Shown: piece after piece, positions 8,016 through 16,555 of the stretch
Numbering within the stretch: the stretch's first letter is position 1
Layout of the letters: each line of letters starts with the position of its first letter
Position numbers and translations under genes: made by a program
Notes under the pieces: model-generated
Told to the model about the DNA's origin: nothing
Seen by the model: only the letters and a program-made list of their open reading frames with translations
The model's database searches: none
Source of the DNA: an uncultured Flavobacteriales bacterium
Lineage (GTDB): Bacteria > Bacteroidota > Bacteroidia > Palsa-965
Length of the DNA stretch: 25,893 bases
Assembly: GCA_937974275.1 (NCBI GenBank)
Contig: CALJIF010000024.1
Coordinates: 1-25,893 of the forward strand
Reading direction: 5' to 3'

Positions 8016-8696
8016 ATGAAAATCACGTTTTACGGACATTCTTGCTTTGGCATTGAAGTGAAAGGGAAACATTTGTTGTTTGACCCTTTTATTTCACCAA
8101 ATCCGTTGGCTGCACATATTGATGTGAATAGTGTGAAGGCTGATTTTATTTTACAGTCGCACGGTCATATGGACCATATCGCAGATACAGTTGCTATTGC
8201 CAAGCGAACAGGTGCTACAGTAATTTGTGCTTTCGAAATTCACGAGTGGTTAAACAAACAAGGTGTAACCACAACACATCCGATGAACACAGGTGGTAAA
8301 TGGATGTTTGATTTCGGAAAAGTGAAGTGTGTTGCTGCAGTTCATTCCAGCAGCTTGCCGGACGGCTCGTATGGTGGCAATCCAATGGGATTTGTGATTG
8401 AAAGTGACGAAGGAAATTTTTATTACGCCGGAGACACTGCTTTAACGTACGACATGAAATTAATCGGTGAATACCGTAAAGTTGATTTTGCCTTGTTGCC
8501 ATTGGGAGACAATTTTACCATGGGCGTGGACAATGCGATCATCGCGAGCGATTTCATCAAGTGCAATGATATCATCGGTATGCACTACGACACCTTTGGT
8601 TACATCAAGATTGATTCGTCGGAAGCCATTCAGAAATTTGAACGCTCGGGCAAAAAACTTACACTGATGAATATCGGTGACACGATTACTAAATAA
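8016..8696 (+). CDS. UPF0173 family metal-dependent hydrolase (metallo-beta-lactamase fold)
   Basis: The 226-residue protein begins MKITFYGHSCFGIE and carries SHGHMDHI at residues 48-55, the HxHxDH zinc-binding motif of the metallo-beta-lactamase fold. Later metal-ligand regions are AVHSSS, YYAGDTALTYDM and IGMHYDTFGYI. Length and motifs match the UPF0173 (YtkL-like) family, whose substrate is not established. There is no signal peptide. It lies 20 bases upstream of parA on the same strand and may share its transcript. No exact TAnnTTTG box was found in the 159 bases upstream. Confidence 0.88.
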   Translation: MKITFYGHSCFGIEVKGKHLLFDPFISPNPLAAHIDVNSVKADFILQSHGHMDHIADTVAIAKRTGATVICAFEIHEWLNKQGVTTTHPMNTGGKWMFDFGKVKCVAAVHSSSLPDGSYGGNPMGFVIESDEGNFYYAGDTALTYDMKLIGEYRKVDFALLPLGDNFTMGVDNAIIASDFIKCNDIIGMHYDTFGYIKIDSSEAIQKFERSGKKLTLMNIGDTITK

Positions 8697-8716
8697 CGCG
8701 TTGGAACGATAGTTAC

Positions 8717-9529
8717 ATGGGAAAAATAATTGCTATAGCAAATCAAAAAGGCGGTGTTGGTAAAACTACCACTGCAATAAATCTGGCAGCAAGTTTTGCA
8801 GTGTTGGAACATAAAACATTGCTTATTGATGCGGATCCGCAAGCGAATGCAACTTCAGGAGTCGGCTTCGACCCAAAGAATGTAAAGACCAGCATTTACG
8901 AATGCATTATTGAAGGGCGCAATCCGAAAGATATTATCCTTCAAACATCAACACCTAATTTGGACTTACTTCCTGCTCACATCGATCTCGTTGGTGCAGA
9001 AATTGAAATGATCAATTTGCCAAATCGGGAAAAGATGATGAAACAGGCGTTGGAGAAAGTGAAAGACGAATATGATTTCATCATCATCGATTGTTCACCA
9101 TCGTTGGGCTTGATTACCGTTAACGCATTAACTGCAGCAAACTCTGTTATTGTTCCTGTTCAGTGCGAATATTTCGCCTTAGAAGGTTTGGGGAAATTAT
9201 TGAACACGATCAAAATTGTTCAAAGTCGCTTGAATCCTGATTTAGCAATTGAAGGCATATTGCTGACGATGTACGATATCCGTTTGCGTCTAAGCAATCA
9301 GGTAGTGGAAGAAGTGAAAACACATTTCCAGTCGATGGTGTTTGATACCATTATTCAGCGCAACACCAAGTTGGGAGAAGCGCCAAGTTTCGGTGAAACC
9401 ATTATTATGCACGACGCTACCAGCAAAGGAGCCATCAATTATCTGAATCTTGCTCGTGAGGTGTTGCAGAAAAACAATTTGACACGCATGAGCGACGAAC
9501 AGAAAATCATCAATATCACGCAAGGATAA
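8717..9529 (+). CDS. parA: Chromosome partitioning ATPase ParA (Soj)
   Basis: The 270-residue protein is a MinD/ParA-type P-loop ATPase. It has the deviant Walker A KGGVGKTT at residues 11-18, LIDADPQAN at 36-44 and the Walker B-like IIIDCSPSLG near 122-131. It lacks an N-terminal DNA-binding extension, so it is a short chromosomal Soj-type ParA rather than a plasmid P1-type one. It binds DNA non-specifically in its ATP state and is driven by ParB to move replication origins apart. The next gene is parB, as expected. I found no parS-like palindrome (GTTTCACGTGAAAC-type) in the window. Confidence 0.93.
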   Translation: MGKIIAIANQKGGVGKTTTAINLAASFAVLEHKTLLIDADPQANATSGVGFDPKNVKTSIYECIIEGRNPKDIILQTSTPNLDLLPAHIDLVGAEIEMINLPNREKMMKQALEKVKDEYDFIIIDCSPSLGLITVNALTAANSVIVPVQCEYFALEGLGKLLNTIKIVQSRLNPDLAIEGILLTMYDIRLRLSNQVVEEVKTHFQSMVFDTIIQRNTKLGEAPSFGETIIMHDATSKGAINYLNLAREVLQKNNLTRMSDEQKIINITQG

Positions 9530-9559
9530 TTCGGAACAAATTAAATATTACTACGAAGT

Positions 9560-9580
9560 AAGTCGGCTCAATGCCGACTT
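9560..9580 (+). other. hairpin in the parA-parB intergenic region
   Basis: A perfect 8-bp stem (AAGTCGGC / GCCGACTT) encloses a 5-base loop, 30 bases after the parA stop. The tail TTTGTCG is too poor in T for a strong terminator. It could attenuate transcription or stabilise mRNA so that parB is expressed at a different level from parA. Confidence 0.55.
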
Positions 9581-9591
9581 TGTCGTCCAAA

Positions 9592-9598
9592 TAAAGGA
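9592..9598 (+). promoter_or_regulatory. strong Shine-Dalgarno site for parB
   Basis: The bases before the parB ATG contain TAAAGGAG, 5 to 6 bases from the start. Strong Shine-Dalgarno sites are uncommon in Bacteroidota and most other genes in this window lack one. Confidence 0.55.
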
Positions 9599-9603
9599 GC
9601 GCC

Positions 9604-10503
9604 ATGAGTACGAAAAGAAACGCATTAGGAAAAGGATTGAGTGCATTGCTGGAAAATGCCAATACCGACATTACATCTAACAATCGCCTTGGTGGTGAAT
9701 TGGGCGCTGTTGCAGGATCTGTTTCCAACATTCCGATTGCACAAATTGAAACTAATCCGTTTCAACCGCGTACGCATTTTGAAGAACAAGCTCTACAAGA
9801 GCTTTCCGAATCTATTAAAGTGCACGGCATCATTCAGCCCATCACTGTTCGGAAAATGGGTTACGACAAATATCAATTGATCAGTGGCGAACGTCGTTTC
9901 CGCGCATCACAGCTGGCAGGCCTGGAATCTATTCCGGCATACATTCGAGTGGCTAATGATCAGGCGATGTTGGAAATGGCGTTGGTTGAAAATATCCAGC
10001 GCGAAAATTTAGATGCGATTGAAATTGCTATTAGTTACAAACGATTGATTGATGAATGCAGTTTGACGCAAGAACAACTTGCAGAAAAAGTTAGCAAGCA
10101 ACGTGCCACGGTAACTAATTACCTGCGTTTATTGAAACTACCGGCTGAAGTGCAAAAGGGAATTCGTGAGAAAATGATCAGTATGGGGCATGCACGCGCG
10201 TTGATTAATGTCGAAAAGCAAACCGACATGATCGATTTGTATCATCGCACGGTGGAAGAAAATTTATCGGTACGTGAAGTGGAAGAGTTGGCACGCGATG
10301 TCAAGAAAATTGAACCGCGCATTAAGCACAAAAATCTTCAAGGCGATTTAGATGAATTATTCGCTGATAAACTGAAGAGTTTGAATAAGCAGTACAAAAC
10401 GAAAATTCAGTTAAAGAGTAACGACGATGGTCAGGGCAAACTGATCATTCCGTTTAAAAATCAGGAAGACCTGGAGCGTTTGTTGGATGCATTAGATATT
10501 TAA
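9604..10503 (+). CDS. parB: Chromosome partitioning protein ParB (Spo0J)
   Basis: The 299-residue protein opens with the typical RNALGKGLSALLEN segment that contacts ParA. The ParB/Srx nucleotide-binding domain follows: IETNPFQPRTHF near 48-59, the CTP-binding GERRFRAS at 95-102 and VENIQRENL at 128-136. Next is a helix-turn-helix region (LTQEQLAEKVSKQRATVTNY) that binds parS, and a C-terminal dimerisation tail ending LERLLDALDI. Family members load on parS as CTP-dependent clamps and stimulate ParA ATPase. It lies 74 bases after parA, behind a hairpin and a strong ribosome binding site, and is followed four bases later by the DUF5683 gene. Confidence 0.94.
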   Translation: MSTKRNALGKGLSALLENANTDITSNNRLGGELGAVAGSVSNIPIAQIETNPFQPRTHFEEQALQELSESIKVHGIIQPITVRKMGYDKYQLISGERRFRASQLAGLESIPAYIRVANDQAMLEMALVENIQRENLDAIEIAISYKRLIDECSLTQEQLAEKVSKQRATVTNYLRLLKLPAEVQKGIREKMISMGHARALINVEKQTDMIDLYHRTVEENLSVREVEELARDVKKIEPRIKHKNLQGDLDELFADKLKSLNKQYKTKIQLKSNDDGQGKLIIPFKNQEDLERLLDALDI

Positions 10504-10507
10504 TGTG

Positions 10508-11053
10508 ATGAGGAATTTTGTATTCATAATTGCGCTTATAATTTCCTGTGAAATGCAGGCGCAATATATGATGCCGAAAATTCCCAACGATACTTTACCG
10601 GTTAAAGCAAAGCCGGCACATTCTCCTAAAAAAGCTGCAATTTATAGCGCATGCCTTCCGGGATTAGGACAAATCTATAACAAGAAATACTGGAAAGTTC
10701 CTATTGTCTATGCAGGATTTGCAGGCCTGGGATATGGGTTTTATTTTAATCATCGCGAATTTAAAACATACCGCAATGCGCTTCGTTATCGCTACGATGA
10801 CGACCCTGCTACGATTGATAATTTCCCCCAATACGACGACGATAATCTGGTAACATTAAAAAACTTTTACCAGCGTTATCGTGATTTAACGGTTGTAGGC
10901 ATGGCTGCTTTGTACACTTTAAACGTTGTAGATGCGGCTGTAGATGCACACTTGTTTACATTTGACGTAAGCGATGATTTGAGCATGCGTGTGCACCCTA
11001 CAATGTTGATGGATTTTACGCCCGGCATACGCTGTGGTTTAACGATAAAATAA
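10508..11053 (+). CDS. DUF5683 domain protein
   Basis: I use the ATG at 10508; a GTG three bases earlier would add only one residue. The 181-residue protein has a signal-like N-terminus (MRNFVFIIALIISCEMQAQ). It then has the DUF5683 core: AAIYSACLPGLGQIYNKKYW, a glycine-rich hydrophobic stretch (VPIVYAGFAGLGYGFYF), FKTYRNALRYR, a second hydrophobic stretch with LNVVDAAVDAHLFTFDVSDDLSM, and a beta-like tail. This family is found directly after parB across Bacteroidota; its function is unknown. It is probably in the envelope. It overlaps nothing and is packed tightly between parB and a lipoprotein gene, consistent with one operon. Confidence 0.87.
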   Translation: MRNFVFIIALIISCEMQAQYMMPKIPNDTLPVKAKPAHSPKKAAIYSACLPGLGQIYNKKYWKVPIVYAGFAGLGYGFYFNHREFKTYRNALRYRYDDDPATIDNFPQYDDDNLVTLKNFYQRYRDLTVVGMAALYTLNVVDAAVDAHLFTFDVSDDLSMRVHPTMLMDFTPGIRCGLTIK

Positions 11054-11056
11054 CCC

Positions 11057-11626
11057 ATGAAGAAATTTCTATTTACAGCCCACTTCCTGGTGGTACTTGT
11101 TTCTATTGTACTGTTATCGTGTGGCAACGATGAACAAGAGTGGCAAACCGTCAGGGCGTTGAACTCATACAGTATCGATGTTCCCGCCGGAATGAAACCA
11201 ACAACAGAATTAAATCCTGTTGCATCATTGCAATACGAATGGGAAGAAGAAGAATTGTACACGATATGTATTCGCGAGAATAAAGAAGAAATTAAAAAAG
11301 TATTTCTTGAGAACGGATTTGACAGTGCTTCCAAAGAAGCGATTCCGGTTGAAACCTATGCACAACTCGTTTTAACAGCGTTCGAAAACAACATGCTTGT
11401 TATTACGCATTCGCCCATGCAAAAAATAAAAAGCGCGCAAGGCTATGCAGGTGTTCAAACCGAAATCACCAGTGAAATTGACGGTAATGAAGGTTATTAT
11501 ATTTTCTCCGTATTAGAAACACCTGAAGATTATTATCAAATCGTTTCGTGGACATTGAATAAATTCAAATCCAAACATCGAGGCTCTATGCTTCGAATGT
11601 GTAATTCGTTCCGGATTTTAAAGTAA
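11057..11626 (+). CDS. Small predicted lipoprotein of unknown function
   Basis: I do not recognise this 189-residue protein as a named family. It has a clear lipoprotein signal: MKKFLFTAHF, a hydrophobic run, and lipobox LLSC with Cys22. The mature part is acidic and seems alpha/beta, with NSYSIDVPAGMKP near the start, reminiscent of PsbP/DUF1795-like folds. Near the end are VLETPEDYYQIVSWTL and a final basic stretch FKSKHRGSMLRMCNSFRILK. That resemblance is impressionistic. It begins three bases after the DUF5683 stop and ends eight bases before nhaA, so it very probably belongs to the same transcript. Confidence 0.75.
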   Translation: MKKFLFTAHFLVVLVSIVLLSCGNDEQEWQTVRALNSYSIDVPAGMKPTTELNPVASLQYEWEEEELYTICIRENKEEIKKVFLENGFDSASKEAIPVETYAQLVLTAFENNMLVITHSPMQKIKSAQGYAGVQTEITSEIDGNEGYYIFSVLETPEDYYQIVSWTLNKFKSKHRGSMLRMCNSFRILK

Positions 11627-11634
11627 AGTAAGCG

Positions 11635-12807
11635 ATGAGAATATTACGAACCGGCAAATTGCAACTTACCCGATTATTCAACGATTTCTTTCATAGCGAG
11701 AAATCAGCAGGATTGTTATTGCTTGGTTTAACCATTGCATCGATGCTGGTAGCTAATAGTTCGTTTAGCGATACTTACCTCGCTATTTGGAATAAACCGT
11801 TAGGAAGTCACACGACAGCACAATGGATCAATGACGGATTGATGGCGATTTTCTTTTTGTTGATTGGATTAGAATTGGAGCGAGAAATTTATGCCGGAGA
11901 ATTAAAAAACTGGAGAACTGCTTTACTTCCTGCAACCGGAGCACTCGGAGGTATTATTGTACCTGCCGCAATATTCATGATGTTCAATTATGGAACACCA
12001 ACGCAAGATGGTGTTGGAATTCCAATGGCTACAGACATTGCATTTGCATTAGCAGTATTATCCATATTGGGCAACAGAATTCCAACTTCGTTAAAAATAT
12101 TTTTAACTGCATTAGCAGTAATTGATGACCTCTGTGCCATCATTGTCATTGCTGTGTTTTATACGCAGACAATTGTGTTGCTGAATTTATTTGTTGCGTT
12201 GGGAATTTTCGGAATACTACTGGCATTGAATCGCGCAAAAGTTCACGCGATATGGGTCTATTTGGTTGGCGGTGTTGTCATGTGGTATTTCATGCTTAAC
12301 TCGGGTGTTCACGCCACAATTACGGGAGTTTTATTGGCGTTTGCATTGCCCTTCGGAGATGGATCGGAACAATCGCCGTCCTATAAGCTGCAACATTTCC
12401 TGCACAAACCGGTCGCATTTATCATTCTCCCCATTTTCGCTATTGCGAATACAGCAATCACCATTCCACCGAACTGGCATGCCGATTTGTTCAACGTATC
12501 CGGCTTAGGAATTATTTTAGGTTTAGTTGTTGGAAAGCCGTTGGGCATTATGATTTTTTCAAGCATTGCGGTTTTCATGAAATGGTGTACGGTTCCGGAA
12601 GATTTGGACTGGAAGCATTTACTCGGAGCGGGCATGTTGGCCGGAATCGGATTTACGATGTCCATTTTTATTACGCTATTGGCATTCGATGATCCTGAAC
12701 TTATAACGGGAGCTAAGATTGCAACATTAACGGCTTCAATTTTTGCATCTGTTGCGGGTGTAATATGGTTATTCATAACCGGCAAATCTGTTGAAAAAGC
12801 AAGTTAA
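11635..12807 (+). CDS. nhaA: Na+/H+ antiporter NhaA
   Basis: The 390-residue membrane protein matches NhaA in length and motifs. FFHSEKSAGLLLL is at the N-terminus, INDGLMAIFFLLIGLELERE at about 65-84 and GIPMATDIAFALAVLSILG near 128-146 (Asp134). LTALAVIDDLCAIIVIA carries the paired Asp164-Asp165 that bind and exchange Na+ and H+, and GAGMLAGIGFTMSIFI is near the C-terminus. About 12 membrane segments are expected. It exports Na+ in exchange for protons and so controls internal pH and sodium. The gene is last in the tightly packed run that starts at parA, and a 97-base gap follows before dnaE. Confidence 0.93.
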   Translation: MRILRTGKLQLTRLFNDFFHSEKSAGLLLLGLTIASMLVANSSFSDTYLAIWNKPLGSHTTAQWINDGLMAIFFLLIGLELEREIYAGELKNWRTALLPATGALGGIIVPAAIFMMFNYGTPTQDGVGIPMATDIAFALAVLSILGNRIPTSLKIFLTALAVIDDLCAIIVIAVFYTQTIVLLNLFVALGIFGILLALNRAKVHAIWVYLVGGVVMWYFMLNSGVHATITGVLLAFALPFGDGSEQSPSYKLQHFLHKPVAFIILPIFAIANTAITIPPNWHADLFNVSGLGIILGLVVGKPLGIMIFSSIAVFMKWCTVPEDLDWKHLLGAGMLAGIGFTMSIFITLLAFDDPELITGAKIATLTASIFASVAGVIWLFITGKSVEKAS

Positions 12808-12858
12808 TTTGTTTACAATATACAGGCACTGAAAGCTACATTCCACGCGGCTTCTAAG

Positions 12859-12866
12859 TATCTTTA
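12859..12866 (+). promoter_or_regulatory. possible -7 box for dnaE
   Basis: TATCTTTA is one base off TAnnTTTG and lies 38 bases before the dnaE ATG. There is no TTG at -33 distance, so support is weak. It is the best candidate in the nhaA-dnaE gap (12808-12904). Confidence 0.3.
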
Positions 12867-12904
12867 AGATCGCATTAGTAGTTTTCATTTAGTTGTGCAG
12901 CAGT

Positions 12905-15900
12905 ATGCAATTCAACCATTTACACGTTCACACACAATTCTCTTTACTCGACGGGGCAGCACCCATTGATGATTTATATAAAAAAGCTGTCGCAGATAAA
13001 ATGCGCGGCATTGCAATTACCGACCATGGCAACATGTTCGGTGCATTCAAATTTGTTGCCGAAGCAGGCAAATACAACACACCCGATAATCCGAATACGA
13101 TTAAACCAATTGTGGGTTGTGAATTTTATTTGGTTGAAAACCGCGAGAAAAGACAGTTCACGCGTGATGAACGCGATGTGCGTTACCACCAGTTGTTCCT
13201 GGCTAAGAACGCGGAGGGTTATCGCAATCTGGTAAAACTTTGCTCACTCGGATACATTGAAGGTTTGTACGGAAAGTATCCGCGAATTGATAAAGAACTG
13301 ATTCTTCAATACCACAAAGGCCTTATTGCTACCACGTGTTGTCTGGCTGCAGAAGTGCCGCGTGCCATTATTCGCAAAGGTGAAGCAGAAGCGGAAAAAG
13401 TATTCAAATGGTGGCTCGATTTATTCGGTGAAGATTATTACATCGAATTGCAACGTCATGATATTCCTGAACAGAATATCGTAAACGAAGTGCTGCTGAA
13501 ATGGGCAAAAAAATACAATGTAAAAGTTATTGCCTCCAACGACTCGCATTATGTGGACGTTGAAGATGCTAACGCGCATGATATTTTACTGTGCATCAAC
13601 ACCGGTGAAAAACAAAGCACACCTTCCGCTAAAGATTTTTCCGATGACGATTCGTCCATGAAAGGTAAACGATTCGCTTTCTGGAACGATCAGTTTTATT
13701 TCAAGACCACACAGGAAATGAGTCAGCTGTTTGCTGATGTTCCTGAAGCTATTGATAACACCAATGAAATTGTTGACAAGGTAGAGCCGCTGAAACTGAA
13801 GCGCGACATACTTCTGCCCCACTACACTATTCCGTCGGGATTTGTGGATCAGGATGAGTACCTGAAACATTTAACATTCGAAGGAGCATACAAACGCTAC
13901 AAAGAACTCACTCCCGAAATAGAAGAACGCATCAACTTCGAGTTGTTCACCATTAAAACAATGGGGTTTGCGGGATACTTCCTCATCGTTCAGGATTTCA
14001 TCAATCATGGTAAAGATATCGGCGTATTCGTAGGTCCGGGCCGTGGTTCAGCTGCGGGAAGTGCAGTTGCGTATTGCATAGGTATTACGAATATAGATCC
14101 CATCAAATACAATTTGCTTTTCGAGCGATTCCTCAATCCGGATCGTAAGTCAATGCCCGATATCGATACGGACTTTGACGATGAAGGACGGCAAAAAGTA
14201 ATTGACTACGTCGTTGAAAAATATGGTCAGCGTCAGGTTGCGCAAATTGTGACGTATGGAACAATGGCCGCGAAAATGTCTATTAAGGATGTTGCACGCG
14301 TACTTGACTTGCCGCTCGATCAATCGAACGCATTGGCAAAATTAGTTCCCGATAAACCGGGCATCGAATTGAATCGTGTCATCACCGCTCCTATTGACGG
14401 AGAAAAATCGTTGAAGGAGAAAGAAGGTTTAGGCGGTGAAGATTTGGACAATGTTAAGAAGTTGCGGGAGATTGCTGCAGGAAATGATCTTCAGGCTAAA
14501 GTAATTAAAGAAGCTTTAGTTCTGGAAGGCTCTGTTCGCGGCACGGGACTTCATGCGGCGGGAATCATCATTGCTCCATCCGACTTAACGGAAATTATTC
14601 CGGTGGCCACATCAAAAGATACCAACTTACTCATCACGCAATTCGAAGGAAAAGTGATCGAAGATGCGGGTGTTATTAAGATGGACTTTTTAGGTCTGAA
14701 AACATTAACGATAATTCGTGATGCATTACGAATGATTAAAATGAATCATGGAATTGAAATTGACATTGATTCGATTCCGTTAGATGATTTGAAGACGTTT
14801 GAATTGTATCAACGCGGAGAAACCAACGGTACATTCCAGTTTGAATCGGCAGGAATGCAGAAGTATCTGAAAGATTTGCGTCCTGATAAATTCGAAGATC
14901 TTATTGCGATGAACGCCTTGTATCGTCCGGGTCCTATTGAATACATTCCGAATTTCATTGCGCGTAAACACGGACGCGAACCGATCAAATTTGATCTTCC
15001 TGAAATGGAAGAATTGTTAGCAGACACATACGGTATTACGGTGTATCAGGAGCAAGTGATGTTGTTATCACAGAAACTGGCAGGATTTACAAAAGGTGAT
15101 GCCGATGTCTTGCGTAAGGCGATGGGTAAAAAAGATCGCGCTACGCTGGACAAGATGAAAGGCAAGTTTATGGAAGGCATTAAGACGAAAGGCCTTGATG
15201 AAAAAATTTGCGAGAAAGTATGGACGGATTGGGAAGCCTTTGCGCAATACGCATTCAACAAATCGCATTCAACGTGTTATGCTTTCGTTGCTTATCAAAC
15301 CGCATATTTAAAAGCGCATTATCCCGCAGAATACATGGCGTCGGTGTTAACGCACAACCTCGGTAACATCGATAAGATTACTTTCTTCATGGAAGAATCG
15401 CGTCGCATGGGAATTCCGGTATTAGGTCCTGATGTGAATGAATCCTTGATACAGTTCAGTGTTAACCAACGAGGCGAAATTCGTTTCGGAATGGGCGCTA
15501 TCAAAGGCGTGGGAGAAGCGGCAGCAGAAGCGATTATCAAAGAACGCAGCGAAAACGGGCCATACAAAACGGTCTTTGATTTAGTGCGTCGTGTCAATTT
15601 ACGAGCGGTAAACAAAAAGACGTTTGAAAATCTGATTTATGCAGGAGCCATGGATTCGTTTACGGGATTTCATCGTGCAACGTATTTTAAAGCCGAGCAA
15701 GATGGTCAGATGACGTTCCTCGAAAAAATTATTCGTTACGGGCAGCAGCATCAGGAAGGACAAAACTCTTCGCAGGTTTCTTTATTTGATATGAGTGACG
15801 GCGATAGTGCACTTGAAATGCCAGAGCCTGCAATACCGGTTACAGAAGAATTTTTAACGCTCGAAAAACTAAAAGCCGAGCGTGATGTGATTGGCATTTT

Positions 15901-16507
15901 CTTGTCCGGTCATCCGTTGGATGACTTCAGAACCGAGATGACTACTTTCTGCAAACACAAAGTCAACGACATTAAAGATTTAAAACCGTTAAAAGGTCAT
16001 GAAGTAACATTGGGCGGATTAATTACCGCCGTGAATCACCGTATGACAAAGACCGGAAAACCCTTTGGTACGTTCGTGTTGGAAGATTACGACGGCACGC
16101 ACGAATTTGCTTTGTTCGGCGATGATTACGTTAAGTACAAGCAATTCATTTTGACCTCCGGATTATTTGTGTACATCAAAGGAAAAGTCCAGGAACGTTT
16201 TCAGAATGCAGACAACCTGGAAGTAAAGATTGTGGCGATGGAACTGCTGACAGAAATGTTGGAGAAAAAAGTAAAACAGATCATGTTGAATGTATCATTG
16301 CCTCACGTTAATGATGACATGATTGATCGCTTGCATGGTGTGGTATTGAAATATCCCGGAAACACAGCGATACGATTCGCTGTACATGATAACGTAGAAC
16401 AATTGCGCATTGAAATGCCTTCCCGAAAAATGCGTGTCCGACCCGACAACGAGTTTTTAAAAGAGCTGGAAGTTGTGGTTCCTGAAGTGAGCTGGAAGTT
16501 GAATTAA
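12905..16507 (+). CDS. dnaE: DNA polymerase III subunit alpha (replicative polymerase)
   Basis: I take the ATG at 12905 (MQFNHLHVHTQFSLLDGA, 1200 residues). The in-frame TTG at 12893 adds four residues that do not fit the family. Domain order is that of bacterial DnaE1. An N-terminal PHP domain carries HLHVHTQFS and ITDHGNMFG. The catalytic palm has GPGRGSAAGS, PDIDTDFDDEGR with Asp419 and Asp421, and VIKMDFLGL with Asp594. A thumb/fingers region contains KKDRATLDKMKG and YAFNKSHSTCYAFVAYQTAYLK, followed by a helix-hairpin-helix region and a C-terminal OB fold near residue 1010 (VTLGGLITAVNHRMTKTGKP). There is no DEDD exonuclease insert, so it is DnaE rather than PolC. It ends at a bidirectional terminator. 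Confidence 0.95.
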   Translation: MQFNHLHVHTQFSLLDGAAPIDDLYKKAVADKMRGIAITDHGNMFGAFKFVAEAGKYNTPDNPNTIKPIVGCEFYLVENREKRQFTRDERDVRYHQLFLAKNAEGYRNLVKLCSLGYIEGLYGKYPRIDKELILQYHKGLIATTCCLAAEVPRAIIRKGEAEAEKVFKWWLDLFGEDYYIELQRHDIPEQNIVNEVLLKWAKKYNVKVIASNDSHYVDVEDANAHDILLCINTGEKQSTPSAKDFSDDDSSMKGKRFAFWNDQFYFKTTQEMSQLFADVPEAIDNTNEIVDKVEPLKLKRDILLPHYTIPSGFVDQDEYLKHLTFEGAYKRYKELTPEIEERINFELFTIKTMGFAGYFLIVQDFINHGKDIGVFVGPGRGSAAGSAVAYCIGITNIDPIKYNLLFERFLNPDRKSMPDIDTDFDDEGRQKVIDYVVEKYGQRQVAQIVTYGTMAAKMSIKDVARVLDLPLDQSNALAKLVPDKPGIELNRVITAPIDGEKSLKEKEGLGGEDLDNVKKLREIAAGNDLQAKVIKEALVLEGSVRGTGLHAAGIIIAPSDLTEIIPVATSKDTNLLITQFEGKVIEDAGVIKMDFLGLKTLTIIRDALRMIKMNHGIEIDIDSIPLDDLKTFELYQRGETNGTFQFESAGMQKYLKDLRPDKFEDLIAMNALYRPGPIEYIPNFIARKHGREPIKFDLPEMEELLADTYGITVYQEQVMLLSQKLAGFTKGDADVLRKAMGKKDRATLDKMKGKFMEGIKTKGLDEKICEKVWTDWEAFAQYAFNKSHSTCYAFVAYQTAYLKAHYPAEYMASVLTHNLGNIDKITFFMEESRRMGIPVLGPDVNESLIQFSVNQRGEIRFGMGAIKGVGEAAAEAIIKERSENGPYKTVFDLVRRVNLRAVNKKTFENLIYAGAMDSFTGFHRATYFKAEQDGQMTFLEKIIRYGQQHQEGQNSSQVSLFDMSDGDSALEMPEPAIPVTEEFLTLEKLKAERDVIGIFLSGHPLDDFRTEMTTFCKHKVNDIKDLKPLKGHEVTLGGLITAVNHRMTKTGKPFGTFVLEDYDGTHEFALFGDDYVKYKQFILTSGLFVYIKGKVQERFQNADNLEVKIVAMELLTEMLEKKVKQIMLNVSLPHVNDDMIDRLHGVVLKYPGNTAIRFAVHDNVEQLRIEMPSRKMRVRPDNEFLKELEVVVPEVSWKLN

Positions 16508-16534
16508 AAAAGGTCTGCTTCCGGCAGACCTTTT
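16508..16534. terminator. bidirectional Rho-independent terminator between dnaE and the MORN gene
   Basis: A perfect 11-bp stem (AAAAGGTCTGC / GCAGACCTTTT) with a 5-base loop directly follows the dnaE stop. T runs follow the hairpin on both strands, and the convergent MORN gene ends 22 bases further on, so one hairpin serves both genes. Confidence 0.85.
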
Positions 16535-16555
16535 CAAATTATTTATACTTCTGAA

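Noticed and set aside
7813..8019. 68-codon plus-strand open frame before the UPF0173 gene
   Set aside because: It overlaps the start of the reductase gene antisense and the first codon of the UPF0173 gene, and shows no domain or signal peptide.
8717..10503. A parS site or replication origin near parAB
   Set aside because: I looked by eye for the GTTTCACGTGAAAC-type palindrome and DnaA-box clusters in the window and found none. An automated motif scan would settle it.
10876..11334. 152-codon minus-strand open frame across the DUF5683-lipoprotein junction
   Set aside because: Both plus-strand genes here have clear N-terminal signals and tight operon spacing. The antisense product has no recognisable feature.
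12893..12904. TTG start for dnaE at 12893
   Set aside because: The ATG at 12905 gives the family-typical N-terminus.
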